Positions 1 through 8,981 of a DNA stretch of 35,516 bases are shown piece after piece. Source of the DNA: a virus. The stretch covers positions 1 through 35,516 of the IMG/VR virus record IMGVR_UViG_3300025120_000220; one strand, given 5' to 3'. Both the position numbers and the translations under genes were made by a program. The notes under the pieces were generated by a model, which was not told the DNA's origin, ran no database searches, and worked only from the letters and a program-made list of their open reading frames with translations. Positions within the stretch are counted from its first letter, which is position 1; each line of letters opens with the position of its first letter.

Positions 1-2
1 GT

Positions 3-251
3 GGGGATGATTGGACTATTTATTTAGAACCATCAGGAGAAGTTGGCAAAAAAGGTATTAAAGTAAATTTAAAACCAGGTGATATGTTAGTCTATTCTGG
101 TTGTGAACTAGAACATTGGCGAGAAAAGTTTAAAGGAAAAGATTGCGTACAAGTATTTCTTCACTATAACAATAAAAAAACTCCAGGGTCTAAGGATAAT
201 ATGTTTGATAAACGTCCTCATTTAGGTCTTCCATCTTGGTTTAAACGATAA
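3..251 (+). CDS. 2OG-Fe(II) oxygenase, C-terminal fragment (5' end outside window)
   Basis: The reading frame is open from the left edge and ends at TAA 249-251, leaving 82 residues. It has the C-terminal part of a 2-oxoglutarate/Fe(II) dioxygenase double-stranded beta-helix: a 'KPGDMLVYSG' strand, then 'CELEHWRE', whose His would be the distal iron ligand, and a late 'VFLHYN' strand. The basic region after the His would hold the 2OG-binding residue. Such oxygenases are common in marine phage structural regions; their substrates are generally unknown. The last 17 codons (from 201, 'MFDKRPHL...') are duplicated as a relic at 882-932. The gene is incomplete only because the window starts inside it. 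Confidence 0.7.
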   Translation, partial: GDDWTIYLEPSGEVGKKGIKVNLKPGDMLVYSGCELEHWREKFKGKDCVQVFLHYNNKKTPGSKDNMFDKRPHLGLPSWFKR

Positions 252-253
252 TA
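195..253 (+). repeat. Direct repeat copy A (end of upstream oxygenase gene)
   Basis: Copy A begins GATAATATGTTTGA and runs to just past the stop codon of the first oxygenase. It matches 876-934 with a handful of substitutions and no gaps, at an offset of 681 bp. It encodes MFDKRPHLGLPSWFKR and the stop. Confidence 0.85.
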
Positions 254-259
254 GTTAAA

Positions 260-880
260 ATGTCTAATACAGTATGCATACCCTTTGGTGAGCCAATCAT
301 AAAGTACAATGATTTAAATATTGATAATAAAACTTTATTAAAAGAATTAAAAAATATAGAGATGAGAGATACAAAAGAAAATGAAGGTACTTTCATTTCT
401 AAAGACATAAATATATTTAAGTATATAAAAAATGGTCAAAGTATAGAGAATACTTTTTTAACTCGTATTAGAGATGCTGTAATAAAATTAGATTACAATA
501 CTGATATTGCCATAGGTAATTGTTGGCTTGCAATGACTAAACCAAAAGCAATGTCTCATTATCATTTACATTCAAATTATTGGTTAAGTGCCTGCTATTA
601 TCCAATGGGAGATAAAAAAGATAATTTTGGAATTGAATTTAAAAGACCTACTCCTTTAATTTTTGATATACCTAGATCAAACTTTGGAACTTTTAACTCA
701 TTAACTTTTCAACTCAGAGTAACAGCAGGAGATTTTATTGTTTTTCCATCTTATCTAGAACATAGAATTTTAACAAATAGTACAAAGATAAAAAGATATA
801 GTATGGCTATGGTTATTAACCCAACAGGAAAAATTGGAACAGGTGATAGTAGTATTGATTACAGCCCTTTGTATAGATAA
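260..880 (+). CDS. Putative 2OG-Fe(II) oxygenase (TIGR02466/PF13759-like)
   Basis: This 206-residue protein matches the family of putative 2OG-Fe(II) oxygenases frequent in cyanophages and other marine phages. Visible motifs are 'SHYHLHSNYWLSACYY' (His100/102/104, proximal iron-ligand region), 'GDFIVFPSYLEH' (His168, distal ligand) and 'KRYSMAMVINP' (Arg179, probable 2-oxoglutarate contact), in the family order. The ATG at 260 follows the upstream oxygenase stop by 8 bases and has no clear Shine-Dalgarno, so translation may be coupled. Substrate is not predictable: virion protein, lipopolysaccharide or nucleic acid are all possible. The gene is flanked by two copies of the same 59-bp gene-end sequence, suggesting that it arrived by insertion or by tandem duplication and divergence. 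Confidence 0.75.
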   Translation: MSNTVCIPFGEPIIKYNDLNIDNKTLLKELKNIEMRDTKENEGTFISKDINIFKYIKNGQSIENTFLTRIRDAVIKLDYNTDIAIGNCWLAMTKPKAMSHYHLHSNYWLSACYYPMGDKKDNFGIEFKRPTPLIFDIPRSNFGTFNSLTFQLRVTAGDFIVFPSYLEHRILTNSTKIKRYSMAMVINPTGKIGTGDSSIDYSPLYR

Positions 881-934
881 TATGTTTGACAAACGTCCTC
901 ATTTAAGTCTTCTATTTTGGTTTAAACGATGATA
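876..934 (+). pseudogene. Relic duplicate of the oxygenase gene end (repeat copy B)
   Basis: Directly after the second oxygenase, a 17-codon open stretch (ATG 882 to TGA 930-932) encodes MFDKRPHLSLLFWFKR, nearly identical to the C-terminus of the first oxygenase. It is in a different frame from the preceding gene and has no upstream coding part, so it is best read as a leftover of a duplication or an insertion target-site scar. Substitutions relative to copy A (G to A, CC to TA and others) show it has had time to drift. Confidence 0.75.
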
Positions 935-950
935 TATAGTAATTTTGGAG

Positions 951-971
951 TATAAGACTGCCACTCTTATA
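951..971 (+). terminator. Weak AT-rich hairpin between oxygenases and virion genes
   Basis: TATAAG (951-956) and CTTATA (966-971) are perfect inverted arms around a 9-nt loop. There is no strong U-run, so a terminator is only one possibility. TATAAT hexamers follow at 987-992 and 1009-1014, so the 932-1022 gap may both end one transcript and start the next. Confidence 0.25.
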
Positions 972-1021
972 TTATTTATATTTTAGTATAATTTTACAAT
1001 TTTTGTTATATAATAAAAATT

Positions 1022-2866
1022 ATGCCATTAACTCAATTAAACTTTCAACCTGGAATAGACACTGAAAATACCGCAACAGGTGCAGAAGGTAAATGGATTG
1101 ATTGTGATAAAGTAAGATTTCGTAAAGGACTTCCTCAAAAAATAGGTGGTTGGACTAAATTTAGTCCAGAATATTATGTAGGAGTTGGAAGAAGTTTAGA
1201 ACAATGGTTTGCTTTAGATGGAGCAAGATATGAAGCTCTAGGAACTGATCGTAAAGTATATGTATATCAAGGTGGAGATAATCAAGATATTACTCCTATA
1301 AGATCAACAGAAGCTCTTGTTAATGCTATTAGTACTACTTCAGGTAGTGCTATTGTAACTATCACAGATACAGCCCATGAAGCAGATGTAGGTGATTTTG
1401 TTACACTAAGTAGTGTAAGTGCCGCTGTTGGTGGAATTCCTGCAGCTACATTAGATGCTGAATATGAAATTTTAAGTATAGCAAATGTTGATGCTTATAC
1501 TATTCAAAGTAGTGCAACAGCAAGTTCTGCGGTAGGTCCTACTGCTAATTGTACTGTTAATTATCAATTAAATATTGGACCAAGTGAACAAACTTTTGGT
1601 TTTGGTTGGGGAGCTGGTACTTGGAATGCAGGTACTTGGAATACTCCTAGAACAACTTCACAAATTACTCTTGATGCAAGGTTATGGTCTATCAATAATT
1701 GGGGAGAAGATTTAATTATTACTCAAAAAGATGGTGGAACTTATGAATGGGATACTTCAGGAGGAATGTCAGATAACAGAGCTACTGTTATTGCTAATGC
1801 TCCTACTAATTCTACTTTATCTTTAGTATCTACAGAAACTAGACACGTTGTTTGTATGGGAACAGAGACAACTATTGGCAGTACAACTACTCAAGATAAA
1901 ATGTTTATTCGTTGGTCTGATCAAGAAAATTATAATCAATGGACACCTAATGTAACTAACTCTGCTGGCTCACAAAGAATAGCAGGTGGAAGTGAAATAC
2001 GTTGTGCAAGACCTGCTAAAGGAACTATATTAGTATGGACAGATACTACTATGCAATCAATGTCTTTTATTGGTCCTCCTTTTATATTTGGTTTTAGACA
2101 GTTAGGTAATGAGTGTGGAGCTGTTGGTCTTAACTCTGCGATAGTAATAGATGACGTAGCTTACTGGATGTCTGATGGACAATTTTTTAGATATGCTGGA
2201 TCAGTTCAAGAAATACCTTGTCCTATATTAAATCATGTATTTGAAAATATTAATAAAACTCAGTATCCACAAGTCTATGCTGCACAAAATTCTAACTTCT
2301 CAGAAGTGATGTGGTATTATTGTTCAAGCACCTCTGATCAATGTGATCGTTATGCTATATATAACTATTTAGAAAATTCTTGGTATTTTGGAAATATGGA
2401 TAGAACTACTTATCAAGATAATGGAGTTGAATTTAATCCTTTAGCTTCAGAGTATTTTCCTACTGATACATCTAATACTATAACTACTATAAATGGATTA
2501 ACTCAAGGAAGAAGTATAATTTATGCTCAAGAATCAGGAGTGAATGCAGACGGAGCAGCTTTGACTGCTTATATTCAATCAGGTGATGGAGATATAGCTG
2601 ATGGTGAAACTTTTAGCTTTATTAATAAAGTTATACCTGATTTTCAAAATCAAACTGGTAATGCTGTTATTACATTAAGTGTTAAAGACTATCCTAATGA
2701 TACAGCTACTGTAGGAGAAACTTTAACCGTTAGCAACACAACTGGGTATCTTAATACTCGTATTCGTGGTAGACAATCTAATATAAAAATACAAAATAAT
2801 GATATTGATGATAATTGGAGATTTGGTACAATAAGAGTAAATATAAAACAAGATGGAAAAAGATAA
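1022..2866 (+). CDS. P22 gp10-like DNA stabilization / tail accessory protein
   Basis: At 614 residues this is longer than P22 gp10 (about 470). The N-terminus ('MPLTQLNFQPGIDTENTATGAEGKWIDCDKVRF' region) and the 'VGRSLEQWFAL...GTDRKVYVY' segment resemble gp10-like proteins of marine podoviruses (Phage_stabilise type), which form the ring closing the head-tail channel. Residues about 95-180 look like an inserted beta-rich domain ('VGDFVTLSSVSAAVGGIPAATLDAEY'). A later part, 'ILVWTDTTMQSMSFIGPPFIFGFRQLGNECGAVG' (about 335-370), parallels the gp10 segment that ends in a conserved tryptophan/glycine-rich repeat. It is followed by a GNAT gene overlapping by 14 bases. The assignment rests on remembered family features, not on a search. 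Confidence 0.6.
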   Translation: MPLTQLNFQPGIDTENTATGAEGKWIDCDKVRFRKGLPQKIGGWTKFSPEYYVGVGRSLEQWFALDGARYEALGTDRKVYVYQGGDNQDITPIRSTEALVNAISTTSGSAIVTITDTAHEADVGDFVTLSSVSAAVGGIPAATLDAEYEILSIANVDAYTIQSSATASSAVGPTANCTVNYQLNIGPSEQTFGFGWGAGTWNAGTWNTPRTTSQITLDARLWSINNWGEDLIITQKDGGTYEWDTSGGMSDNRATVIANAPTNSTLSLVSTETRHVVCMGTETTIGSTTTQDKMFIRWSDQENYNQWTPNVTNSAGSQRIAGGSEIRCARPAKGTILVWTDTTMQSMSFIGPPFIFGFRQLGNECGAVGLNSAIVIDDVAYWMSDGQFFRYAGSVQEIPCPILNHVFENINKTQYPQVYAAQNSNFSEVMWYYCSSTSDQCDRYAIYNYLENSWYFGNMDRTTYQDNGVEFNPLASEYFPTDTSNTITTINGLTQGRSIIYAQESGVNADGAALTAYIQSGDGDIADGETFSFINKVIPDFQNQTGNAVITLSVKDYPNDTATVGETLTVSNTTGYLNTRIRGRQSNIKIQNNDIDDNWRFGTIRVNIKQDGKR

Positions 2867-3308
2867 ATATACTATAAGAAAAGCTAGAATATCAGATGCT
2901 GTTCGTATAAGAGAACTACTGAAAACATGGCTTACGGAGGCTCCTTTTAACTTTGGAAACACTAATAATACTAAAGCTTTAGACAATATAGTATTTTACA
3001 TTAGAAATAGTTTTGTTATAGTAGTAGAATATGAAAATATTATTGTGGGAACACTAGCTGCTAATATTGACGAAACATGGTATAGTGATAAAAAGTTTAT
3101 GAGAACTTTATGGTTGCACGTGAATCCTAAATATAGAAATTTTAAGATTTTTCGTTCTATAATGATAGTTTTCAAAGAGTATGCATTAGCTAATAAAGTA
3201 ACTGCTATATGTGAAATTTTTCAAGGTAAGGATCTCGCAAGAAAAGATCAAGCTTTTAATAAATTAGGATTCAAAGTTATCGGAGGAACTTATATAATTA
3301 ATGGGTAG
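2853..3308 (+). CDS. GNAT-family N-acetyltransferase
   Basis: This is a 151-residue single-domain GNAT protein. The N-terminal 'YTIRKARISDAVRIRELLKTW' matches the beta1-alpha1 segment. 'VVEYENIIVGTLAANI' is the beta2-beta3 hairpin. 'TLWLHVNPKYRNFKIFRSIMIVFKEYA' is the beta4 strand followed by the acetyl-CoA pyrophosphate loop region (normally Q/RxxGxG/A, here degenerate RNFKIF). 'AFNKLGFKVIGGTYI' is the usual 'fYeklGF' ending. It starts inside the gp10-like gene and overlaps the next gene by 8 bases, so it is translated with the virion genes. The target is unknown; phage GNATs in virion operons may acetylate host proteins or virion components. The weak pyrophosphate loop leaves activity uncertain. 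Confidence 0.7.
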   Translation: MEKDKYTIRKARISDAVRIRELLKTWLTEAPFNFGNTNNTKALDNIVFYIRNSFVIVVEYENIIVGTLAANIDETWYSDKKFMRTLWLHVNPKYRNFKIFRSIMIVFKEYALANKVTAICEIFQGKDLARKDQAFNKLGFKVIGGTYIING

Positions 3309-4326
3309 TATTTTTAAACCAAGCACAACAGTAGTACAAGCACCACAGCAATCATCAACTAGCTATGATATTCCTGAATATTTTAAAGAAATTCAAGAAC
3401 GAACTTTAAGAACTGGTGAAAAAGTTTTTTCTCAACCATATAAAGCCTATACTGGACAACGTATAGCTCAATTAGATCCTATGGAAACACAGGCAGCTAA
3501 CGTATATGCTAATCAAATTTTACCTCAATCAGGACAACTTGCTGCAATAGGTAATCAAACTTATGATACTGCAACAGCAGCAACTTATGCCAATCCTTAT
3601 CAAGATCAAGTTATTTCAGGAGCTTTAGGAGATTTAGAAGAAGCTTATGGTCAAACTCAAAAAGGAATGAATGCACAAGCAATTGGTGCAGGAGCTTTTG
3701 GTGGAGAAAGACAAGGCATTGAAAATGTATTAGGAAGAGAAAGATATTTAGATACAGTAGGAGATACATCAGCAAGATTAAGACAAGCTGGTTTTGAATC
3801 AGGTTCTAATAGATTTGCTCAAGATAGAGCAGCACAATTACAATCTGCTCAATCTCAAATAGGAGCTTTAGGACAATCAGCTGCAGGACTTGCTGGCTTT
3901 GGAACTCAAGCTCGTGGTATAGAACAAGCTGGACTTGCAGAAGGATATCGTGACTTTATAGAAGAAAGAGAATATGCAGGTGGACAAGTTAAACAAATGA
4001 TTGGAGCTTTATCAGGTGCTCCTATAAGAAGTTATGGAGAAGAAAGATCAGGATCAGTTGGAACACCAGTAGCTGGCCCAAGTATGTTTGGTCAAGTTGC
4101 AGGTGCAGCATTAGCATTTCAATCTGATATAAGATTAAAAGATGATATTAATTTAATTGGCAAATCACCATCAGGAATTAATATTTACACATTTAGATAT
4201 AAAGGTGAAGATAAAAAATATCAAGGTGTTATGGCTCATCAAGTTCCTGAAGCTTCTTTTGTTAATGATGATGGTTACTTAATGGTAGACTATAATAAAC
4301 TTGATGTAGAGTTTAAGGAGGTTTAA
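3301..4326 (+). CDS. Virion protein with C-terminal S74-type (intramolecular chaperone-like) segment; possible ejection protein
   Basis: The 341-residue protein has a low-complexity N-terminus, an Ala/Gln/Gly-rich helical centre (about 60-240, with repeated 'GAFGGERQG', 'AQLQSAQSQ') and a C-terminal S74-like segment from residue 275: 'SDIRLKDDI' followed by 'GINIYTFRYKGE...YQGVMAHQV'. In S74 domains this Ser and the nearby Lys (here S275 and K280) act in self-cleavage. Only about 67 residues are present, shorter than a full S74 chaperone, so cleavage is uncertain. It lies first in a run of three genes after the gp10-like protein, which matches the P22 order of tail genes followed by ejection proteins. 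It could instead be a tail-fibre adaptor. Confidence 0.55.
   Translation: MGSIFKPSTTVVQAPQQSSTSYDIPEYFKEIQERTLRTGEKVFSQPYKAYTGQRIAQLDPMETQAANVYANQILPQSGQLAAIGNQTYDTATAATYANPYQDQVISGALGDLEEAYGQTQKGMNAQAIGAGAFGGERQGIENVLGRERYLDTVGDTSARLRQAGFESGSNRFAQDRAAQLQSAQSQIGALGQSAAGLAGFGTQARGIEQAGLAEGYRDFIEEREYAGGQVKQMIGALSGAPIRSYGEERSGSVGTPVAGPSMFGQVAGAALAFQSDIRLKDDINLIGKSPSGINIYTFRYKGEDKKYQGVMAHQVPEASFVNDDGYLMVDYNKLDVEFKEV
4316..4323 (+). promoter_or_regulatory. Strong Shine-Dalgarno AAGGAGGT
   Basis: A full-strength ribosome binding site directly before the TAATG junction at 4324-4328, giving the 446-residue protein its own efficient initiation as well as coupling. Confidence 0.7.
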
Positions 4327-5666
4327 TGGCTGTAGACGAAAAAAAAATTATTGTTGAAGACGAGTTTTCTGATGAAAATTTTGTAGGTAACGAAGCTGAA
4401 ACTTTATATCGTCCTGAAGATGAAAAAAATATTTTAGGTGGAGCTTTTGACGTTCTTGAAGGAGATAGTTATACTCAAAAAATGAATAGGAATGAAAGAC
4501 TAGCAGGAGAAACTAATGATCTTAAAAAAGAAAACGAAGCTCTTAAAATTGAATTAGGTAAAGCATTACCCGATCCTGAAAAACAACCAGAAGAAAAAAA
4601 AAGTGCTCTTTCTAAATTTACCTCTGATGTAGGTCAATCATTTATGAATATTGCGTCAGCTATTCCTAATAAAATAGATGAGATTGCTAAAGATCCAAAA
4701 AAGAAAAAGAATTTTATGAGAGGTCTAGAAATCATGGAAGCTTCTTCCGGTATTAAACCCATAGGTCAAGCTAAGTCTCCTTTAGGTATGATATCAAGTG
4801 GATTACTTAAAGCTGAAAAAGGATTCATTGCTACTGATTTAGCAAAAGCTAAAAATAGAGCTGCTATGTTAAAAGCTTCAAAAACAGGAAGAAATGTTTT
4901 AGATCCACAAGAAAAAGCTTTGTTAGATTCATATACTAAATATAGTGACCTTGAAGCCACAAACAAAAAAAACTATGCTGCAACTTTTGATATTTATAAT
5001 CTTTTAAAAAAGGCTGCTGTTGAAAAAAAAGAATTACCAACTGGTGCTCTTAATAAAATTTTCCAAGGAACTGAACAAGTCATATCTGAAATTCCAGGTG
5101 GAGAAGAATTACTAAAAAAATTATATAATAATAAAGGTGATCAAAGCTCCATGGAGCCTGACGAAAGAGTAACTTTTAAAAATATGTTAGGAGCTGCAAC
5201 AAAACAAAAAATTGTAGCTCAAGTAAAAGAACTATATCCGGTGTCTAATAAAGATATAGAAATATTATTACAAACAGTAGGAGATGTTGGAACTAATCCT
5301 GAAGCACTAAGACGTTTAGTTGCAGCACAAATGGCAAGTAGAGAAATAGCATTAAATCAAAGAAAATATGCAACTAAAGCATTTGAAAATAATGATTTAG
5401 ATTTTAAAGAAAATTCTTTTTATGCTTCTGAAAAAGAACTAGCTAAAAGTTTTAGAAAAGGTGTTAAAGAAGAAACTTTAATAGAAATGTTTGGTACAAC
5501 AGAAGATATTACTGATTCGGGAATTATAGCAGCCCATTATTATCAAAGCTTACAACCTCAATTTAAAGATGGTAAAAATCCTTTTGAAATATATACAGAA
5601 AATCAAGCAGCAACTGATGAAGATATTGATAAGATTATTACTGAAAGACAATCAAAAAAAGAATAA
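4326..5666 (+). CDS. Predicted internal virion / ejection protein (coiled-coil)
   Basis: I do not recognise a named family. The 446-residue protein is highly charged and mostly helical. It has an acidic N-terminus, a Lys/Glu-rich coiled-coil-like part at about 50-95 ('NDLKKENEALKIELGKAL') and a repeated helical body without signal peptide or membrane segment. It starts at a TAATG overlap with the S74-ended protein and precedes the 1102-residue protein by 6 bases. In P22-like phages this position holds gp20/gp16-type proteins injected with the DNA, so an internal virion role is the best inference from position, size and helical character. Confidence 0.4.
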   Translation: MAVDEKKIIVEDEFSDENFVGNEAETLYRPEDEKNILGGAFDVLEGDSYTQKMNRNERLAGETNDLKKENEALKIELGKALPDPEKQPEEKKSALSKFTSDVGQSFMNIASAIPNKIDEIAKDPKKKKNFMRGLEIMEASSGIKPIGQAKSPLGMISSGLLKAEKGFIATDLAKAKNRAAMLKASKTGRNVLDPQEKALLDSYTKYSDLEATNKKNYAATFDIYNLLKKAAVEKKELPTGALNKIFQGTEQVISEIPGGEELLKKLYNNKGDQSSMEPDERVTFKNMLGAATKQKIVAQVKELYPVSNKDIEILLQTVGDVGTNPEALRRLVAAQMASREIALNQRKYATKAFENNDLDFKENSFYASEKELAKSFRKGVKEETLIEMFGTTEDITDSGIIAAHYYQSLQPQFKDGKNPFEIYTENQAATDEDIDKIITERQSKKE

Positions 5667-5672
5667 AATGAT

Positions 5673-8600
5673 ATGGCCGAACTTACTGAATACCAAAAAG
5701 AATCCTATAACATCTATATTGGAAATGATATAGATTCAGAAACGGCAACTAAATTAGCTACCGGTGAATTATCAGCGGCAGATTATAAAAAAAGTAAAAT
5801 TTCTAAAGCACCATTAACTGAAGACCAAGTATTAACTAATGCTGGTTATGACATAGAATTAATGGATACTACAAGAGCAAAAGTAAAAAAAAATAAAGCA
5901 AGAGCAGCATCAAGTGCGGCAGCCGATGACTATTCTGGAGAAAGTTTATACTTAGATGAATATTCACCTAGTAAAAAAGATATTGTTAATGCCTATGGAA
6001 TAGGTACAGACGTAAAAAATGAACTTCCAAAAGAAGTAAGGTTTGCTTTAAGTATGGGTTTAAGTAATGAAAGTTTACAAATTCAAGATGCTAAAAAATT
6101 ATATATTAACGAATACCTAATAGAAGATAAAGGATACAGCAAAGAAGAAATTGATAAATATTCAGATGGAATAGAATTTAAATATCAAGATTTAAAAGAT
6201 AGTATTGTTGGTGCTGGAGATAAAAAAACAAAAATTTTTAAATATAAAGTTCCAAAAGAATTAGGTGGAACAGGTAAATGGAATACTACTAATGCTCCTA
6301 CTTTACTTCCAACAAGTGGTGATATGTCAGCAATAGCAGGAGATATAGTAACTGTATCTTCAGCAATAGCGGCAGGTGTTGGTGGAAGTTTTGTAACTCC
6401 AGTAATAGGAACAGCAGTTGCTTCTTCTGGTGCTACATTTACATCAGAGCTTACTCAACTTATGATAGGAAGATATGTTTATGGTCTAGGTGAAAGTATT
6501 AGTGAAGATGAATTTATGAAGACTGCTTTATCAGAAGCAGCAATCATGGCTGGAATAGATTTAGTGGCAACTCCTGCTTTTTTATTAACAGGTGGAGCAA
6601 TTAAAAAAGCTGTGCTTACAGCAGCAAAAGATAAAATCAGTATGGAGTCAATTGAAAATTTAATTAAATCAGGTGCAAAATTAGATGAAGGTGTACTTAA
6701 AAATTTAGATGAAGCAAAAGCTATATTAAAAGATAATGGAATAGATGACAAATTAGCAGATGAATATTTAGTTGCAAACATACAAAAAGTTTTTCCAGAA
6801 TCAGGAATATCAATAAGCAAAACTGCAAGTGAAACAACTCAATCAGGAGAAATATTAGCAAAAAAAGCAATAAAAGCAAGTGACGTAGAAAATAAATTAA
6901 TCAAATTAACATCTGGATTAGATGATGTAAATATAACAGCAAGTCAAAAAGATGATATTATTAATAGAATACAATCAGAGATAAAAGATATTAGAGCTAA
7001 TGATATAAAAGTTGCTAAAGAATTAGTTGAAGAAGCAGAAGGGAAAGTAATAAAACTAAGACCAGTAAACACGGATCCTACTATTAATGAAATAGATAAT
7101 ATGGGACTTACTTTTAATGAGATTAATCAAAATATTAAACCTATGTTATCTAAACTTGAACGAGAAACAACTAACTTAGCTAATAAAAGTAAAGTTAAAT
7201 ATAATCTTGATCTTAAAGATACTAGAAGAATATTAAATCAAACTATAGAAAAATTTGATATTCCACTTTATAAAAAAATGCAACCACCTAAAAAAGGTGC
7301 TTCTAAAGAATATATTGCTGAATATAAAAAAAATCAATCTGTATTAAAATTAGCTCAAAAATTTTCAGGAGATATTAATCAAACTGAAATTGTTAACACA
7401 ATGAAACTTCTTAAAAATGGATTAAAAAATATAGACGACATGACTTATCAAGAAGCAATGAGTTGGAAGTCTATTATTATGGCAGCCTCTGAAAATGAAG
7501 CTTTACCTGCTGCAATAAGAAATCCATTAAGAAAAGTTAAAGGTGATTTTGATAAAGCAATTATAGATGGTTTACCAAATGATCCTGCTTTATTAGCTAA
7601 ACATATGGAGTATGATGCTTTATTAGCAAATTATAGAAATACTTTTATAGCTAATTTGGCTGATTCTTTTGGATATGGCACAAGTAAAAAAGTAACAAGA
7701 GAAGTAGGAACAACTGGAACAGGTAGAAACACTTTTGAAGATTTTACAAATGGTAGTAATAAATCATTAATACAAGCTGAAAAATTATCAAATCTATTAA
7801 ATACAAAAGGTGTATTTAATATTGCTCAAAAAAATAAAATTAATAATGCTTTATATGATAATTATTTTAAAAAAGTAGTTACCGGTGATAAAAAAAATTA
7901 TTTAAAAAATCATAATGCCTTTATAGAAAAGTATGGAAAAAATTATGAATTGATACTAGGTAAAAAAGAATATCAAAAATTTGCTTCTAGTCAAGCTAAT
8001 GCTATTAAAGTGATGGACGATGCCGTGCAAAAACAAATAGAAGTAAGTAACGCTGTATCAACATCTTTACCGGGTATGAATGTTGCTGTAATTGATAGAG
8101 GTTCTCCTAGAGCAATAGTTGAACAAGTTTTAAAAAATTTTAAAAGCAATGATGTCTCTAGATTAGTAAAAAATTTAAATAAAACAATAGAAGGAAGATC
8201 AGTACTTAATGATGTAAGAAAAGTAATGGTATATGATTTTTTAGATCAAACTAAAATAAATGGATTACACAACGGAAAAGCTTTAGATAATTTTTTAAAT
8301 AAAAATGGAGATGCTTTAGAAAAATTATTTAATAAAGAGTTTGTTCAAACTTATAGATCAGTTGCAAAAGCTTTAAATACACTTCAAGATGATACTTTTT
8401 TAGGAGTAGGAGCTGGTCGTAAAACATTAACAGAGGTAGCAAATCAAGCTGGTTTATTTATAGATATATTTGCAGGGCCATTGAATCACAAAAGATTAAT
8501 TGTAAATAGATTATCTAGAATATTTGATATGTTTAGTTTAGGTGGAGATAATTTAAATTTACTTTTAGATTATAAATTATTTATAGAAGCAGCAAAAAAA

Positions 8601-8981
8601 GAAGCTTTAGGTGGAAACTATAATGTAATGTTAGATGTTCTTGGATCATCTAATAAACCAATTCATCAAAGCTTATTAAAAAAGTTTTTAAACGCAATAG
8701 GAATTGGAAGTAAAGATTTAAATTATAAAGGAATAAATAAAAAAACTCTTTTAGCAAAAGAATATGTTAAAGATAAAACATATGATGATGATAATGTAGG
8801 AGAACCTGATGTATTCACTGCTGTTGATAATGTTTTGGATCGTTTAGGAAAACAAGCTAAAAAAGATGTAATTGATAAAACTGTTCGTTTATCAAAACAA
8901 TTTGTAAATTATTTAAAAGAAGGTAAAGCTACAAGTGAAAAAGATTATGCGGAAGAAGAATTTAATAAAAAACTAAAATAA
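5673..8981 (+). CDS. Large predicted internal virion / DNA ejection protein
   Basis: This is the longest gene in the window (1102 residues). Most of it is helical, Lys/Asn-rich and soluble. One hydrophobic Ala/Gly-rich stretch at about residues 217-260 ('MSAIAGDIVTVSSAIAAGVGG', then 'VTPVIGTAVASSG') could insert in a membrane, as expected for a protein forming part of an ejection conduit. A second hydrophobic patch lies near 280-310 ('AAIMAGIDLVATPAFLLTGGAI'). The arrangement, one giant protein at the end of the virion operon just before lysis genes, is like gp16 of T7 or gp16 of P22. No transglycosylase motif was recognised. Function is inferred from size, membrane patch and location only. 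Confidence 0.5.
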   Translation: MAELTEYQKESYNIYIGNDIDSETATKLATGELSAADYKKSKISKAPLTEDQVLTNAGYDIELMDTTRAKVKKNKARAASSAAADDYSGESLYLDEYSPSKKDIVNAYGIGTDVKNELPKEVRFALSMGLSNESLQIQDAKKLYINEYLIEDKGYSKEEIDKYSDGIEFKYQDLKDSIVGAGDKKTKIFKYKVPKELGGTGKWNTTNAPTLLPTSGDMSAIAGDIVTVSSAIAAGVGGSFVTPVIGTAVASSGATFTSELTQLMIGRYVYGLGESISEDEFMKTALSEAAIMAGIDLVATPAFLLTGGAIKKAVLTAAKDKISMESIENLIKSGAKLDEGVLKNLDEAKAILKDNGIDDKLADEYLVANIQKVFPESGISISKTASETTQSGEILAKKAIKASDVENKLIKLTSGLDDVNITASQKDDIINRIQSEIKDIRANDIKVAKELVEEAEGKVIKLRPVNTDPTINEIDNMGLTFNEINQNIKPMLSKLERETTNLANKSKVKYNLDLKDTRRILNQTIEKFDIPLYKKMQPPKKGASKEYIAEYKKNQSVLKLAQKFSGDINQTEIVNTMKLLKNGLKNIDDMTYQEAMSWKSIIMAASENEALPAAIRNPLRKVKGDFDKAIIDGLPNDPALLAKHMEYDALLANYRNTFIANLADSFGYGTSKKVTREVGTTGTGRNTFEDFTNGSNKSLIQAEKLSNLLNTKGVFNIAQKNKINNALYDNYFKKVVTGDKKNYLKNHNAFIEKYGKNYELILGKKEYQKFASSQANAIKVMDDAVQKQIEVSNAVSTSLPGMNVAVIDRGSPRAIVEQVLKNFKSNDVSRLVKNLNKTIEGRSVLNDVRKVMVYDFLDQTKINGLHNGKALDNFLNKNGDALEKLFNKEFVQTYRSVAKALNTLQDDTFLGVGAGRKTLTEVANQAGLFIDIFAGPLNHKRLIVNRLSRIFDMFSLGGDNLNLLLDYKLFIEAAKKEALGGNYNVMLDVLGSSNKPIHQSLLKKFLNAIGIGSKDLNYKGINKKTLLAKEYVKDKTYDDDNVGEPDVFTAVDNVLDRLGKQAKKDVIDKTVRLSKQFVNYLKEGKATSEKDYAEEEFNKKLK

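Noticed and set aside
2723-2986. Minus-strand ORF opposite the gp10-like and GNAT genes
   Set aside because: It is antisense to two well-supported plus-strand genes, has low-complexity hydrophobic composition and no ribosome binding site. Other minus-strand ORFs (for example 6479-6820, 25746-26090, 35035-35238) are rejected for the same reason.
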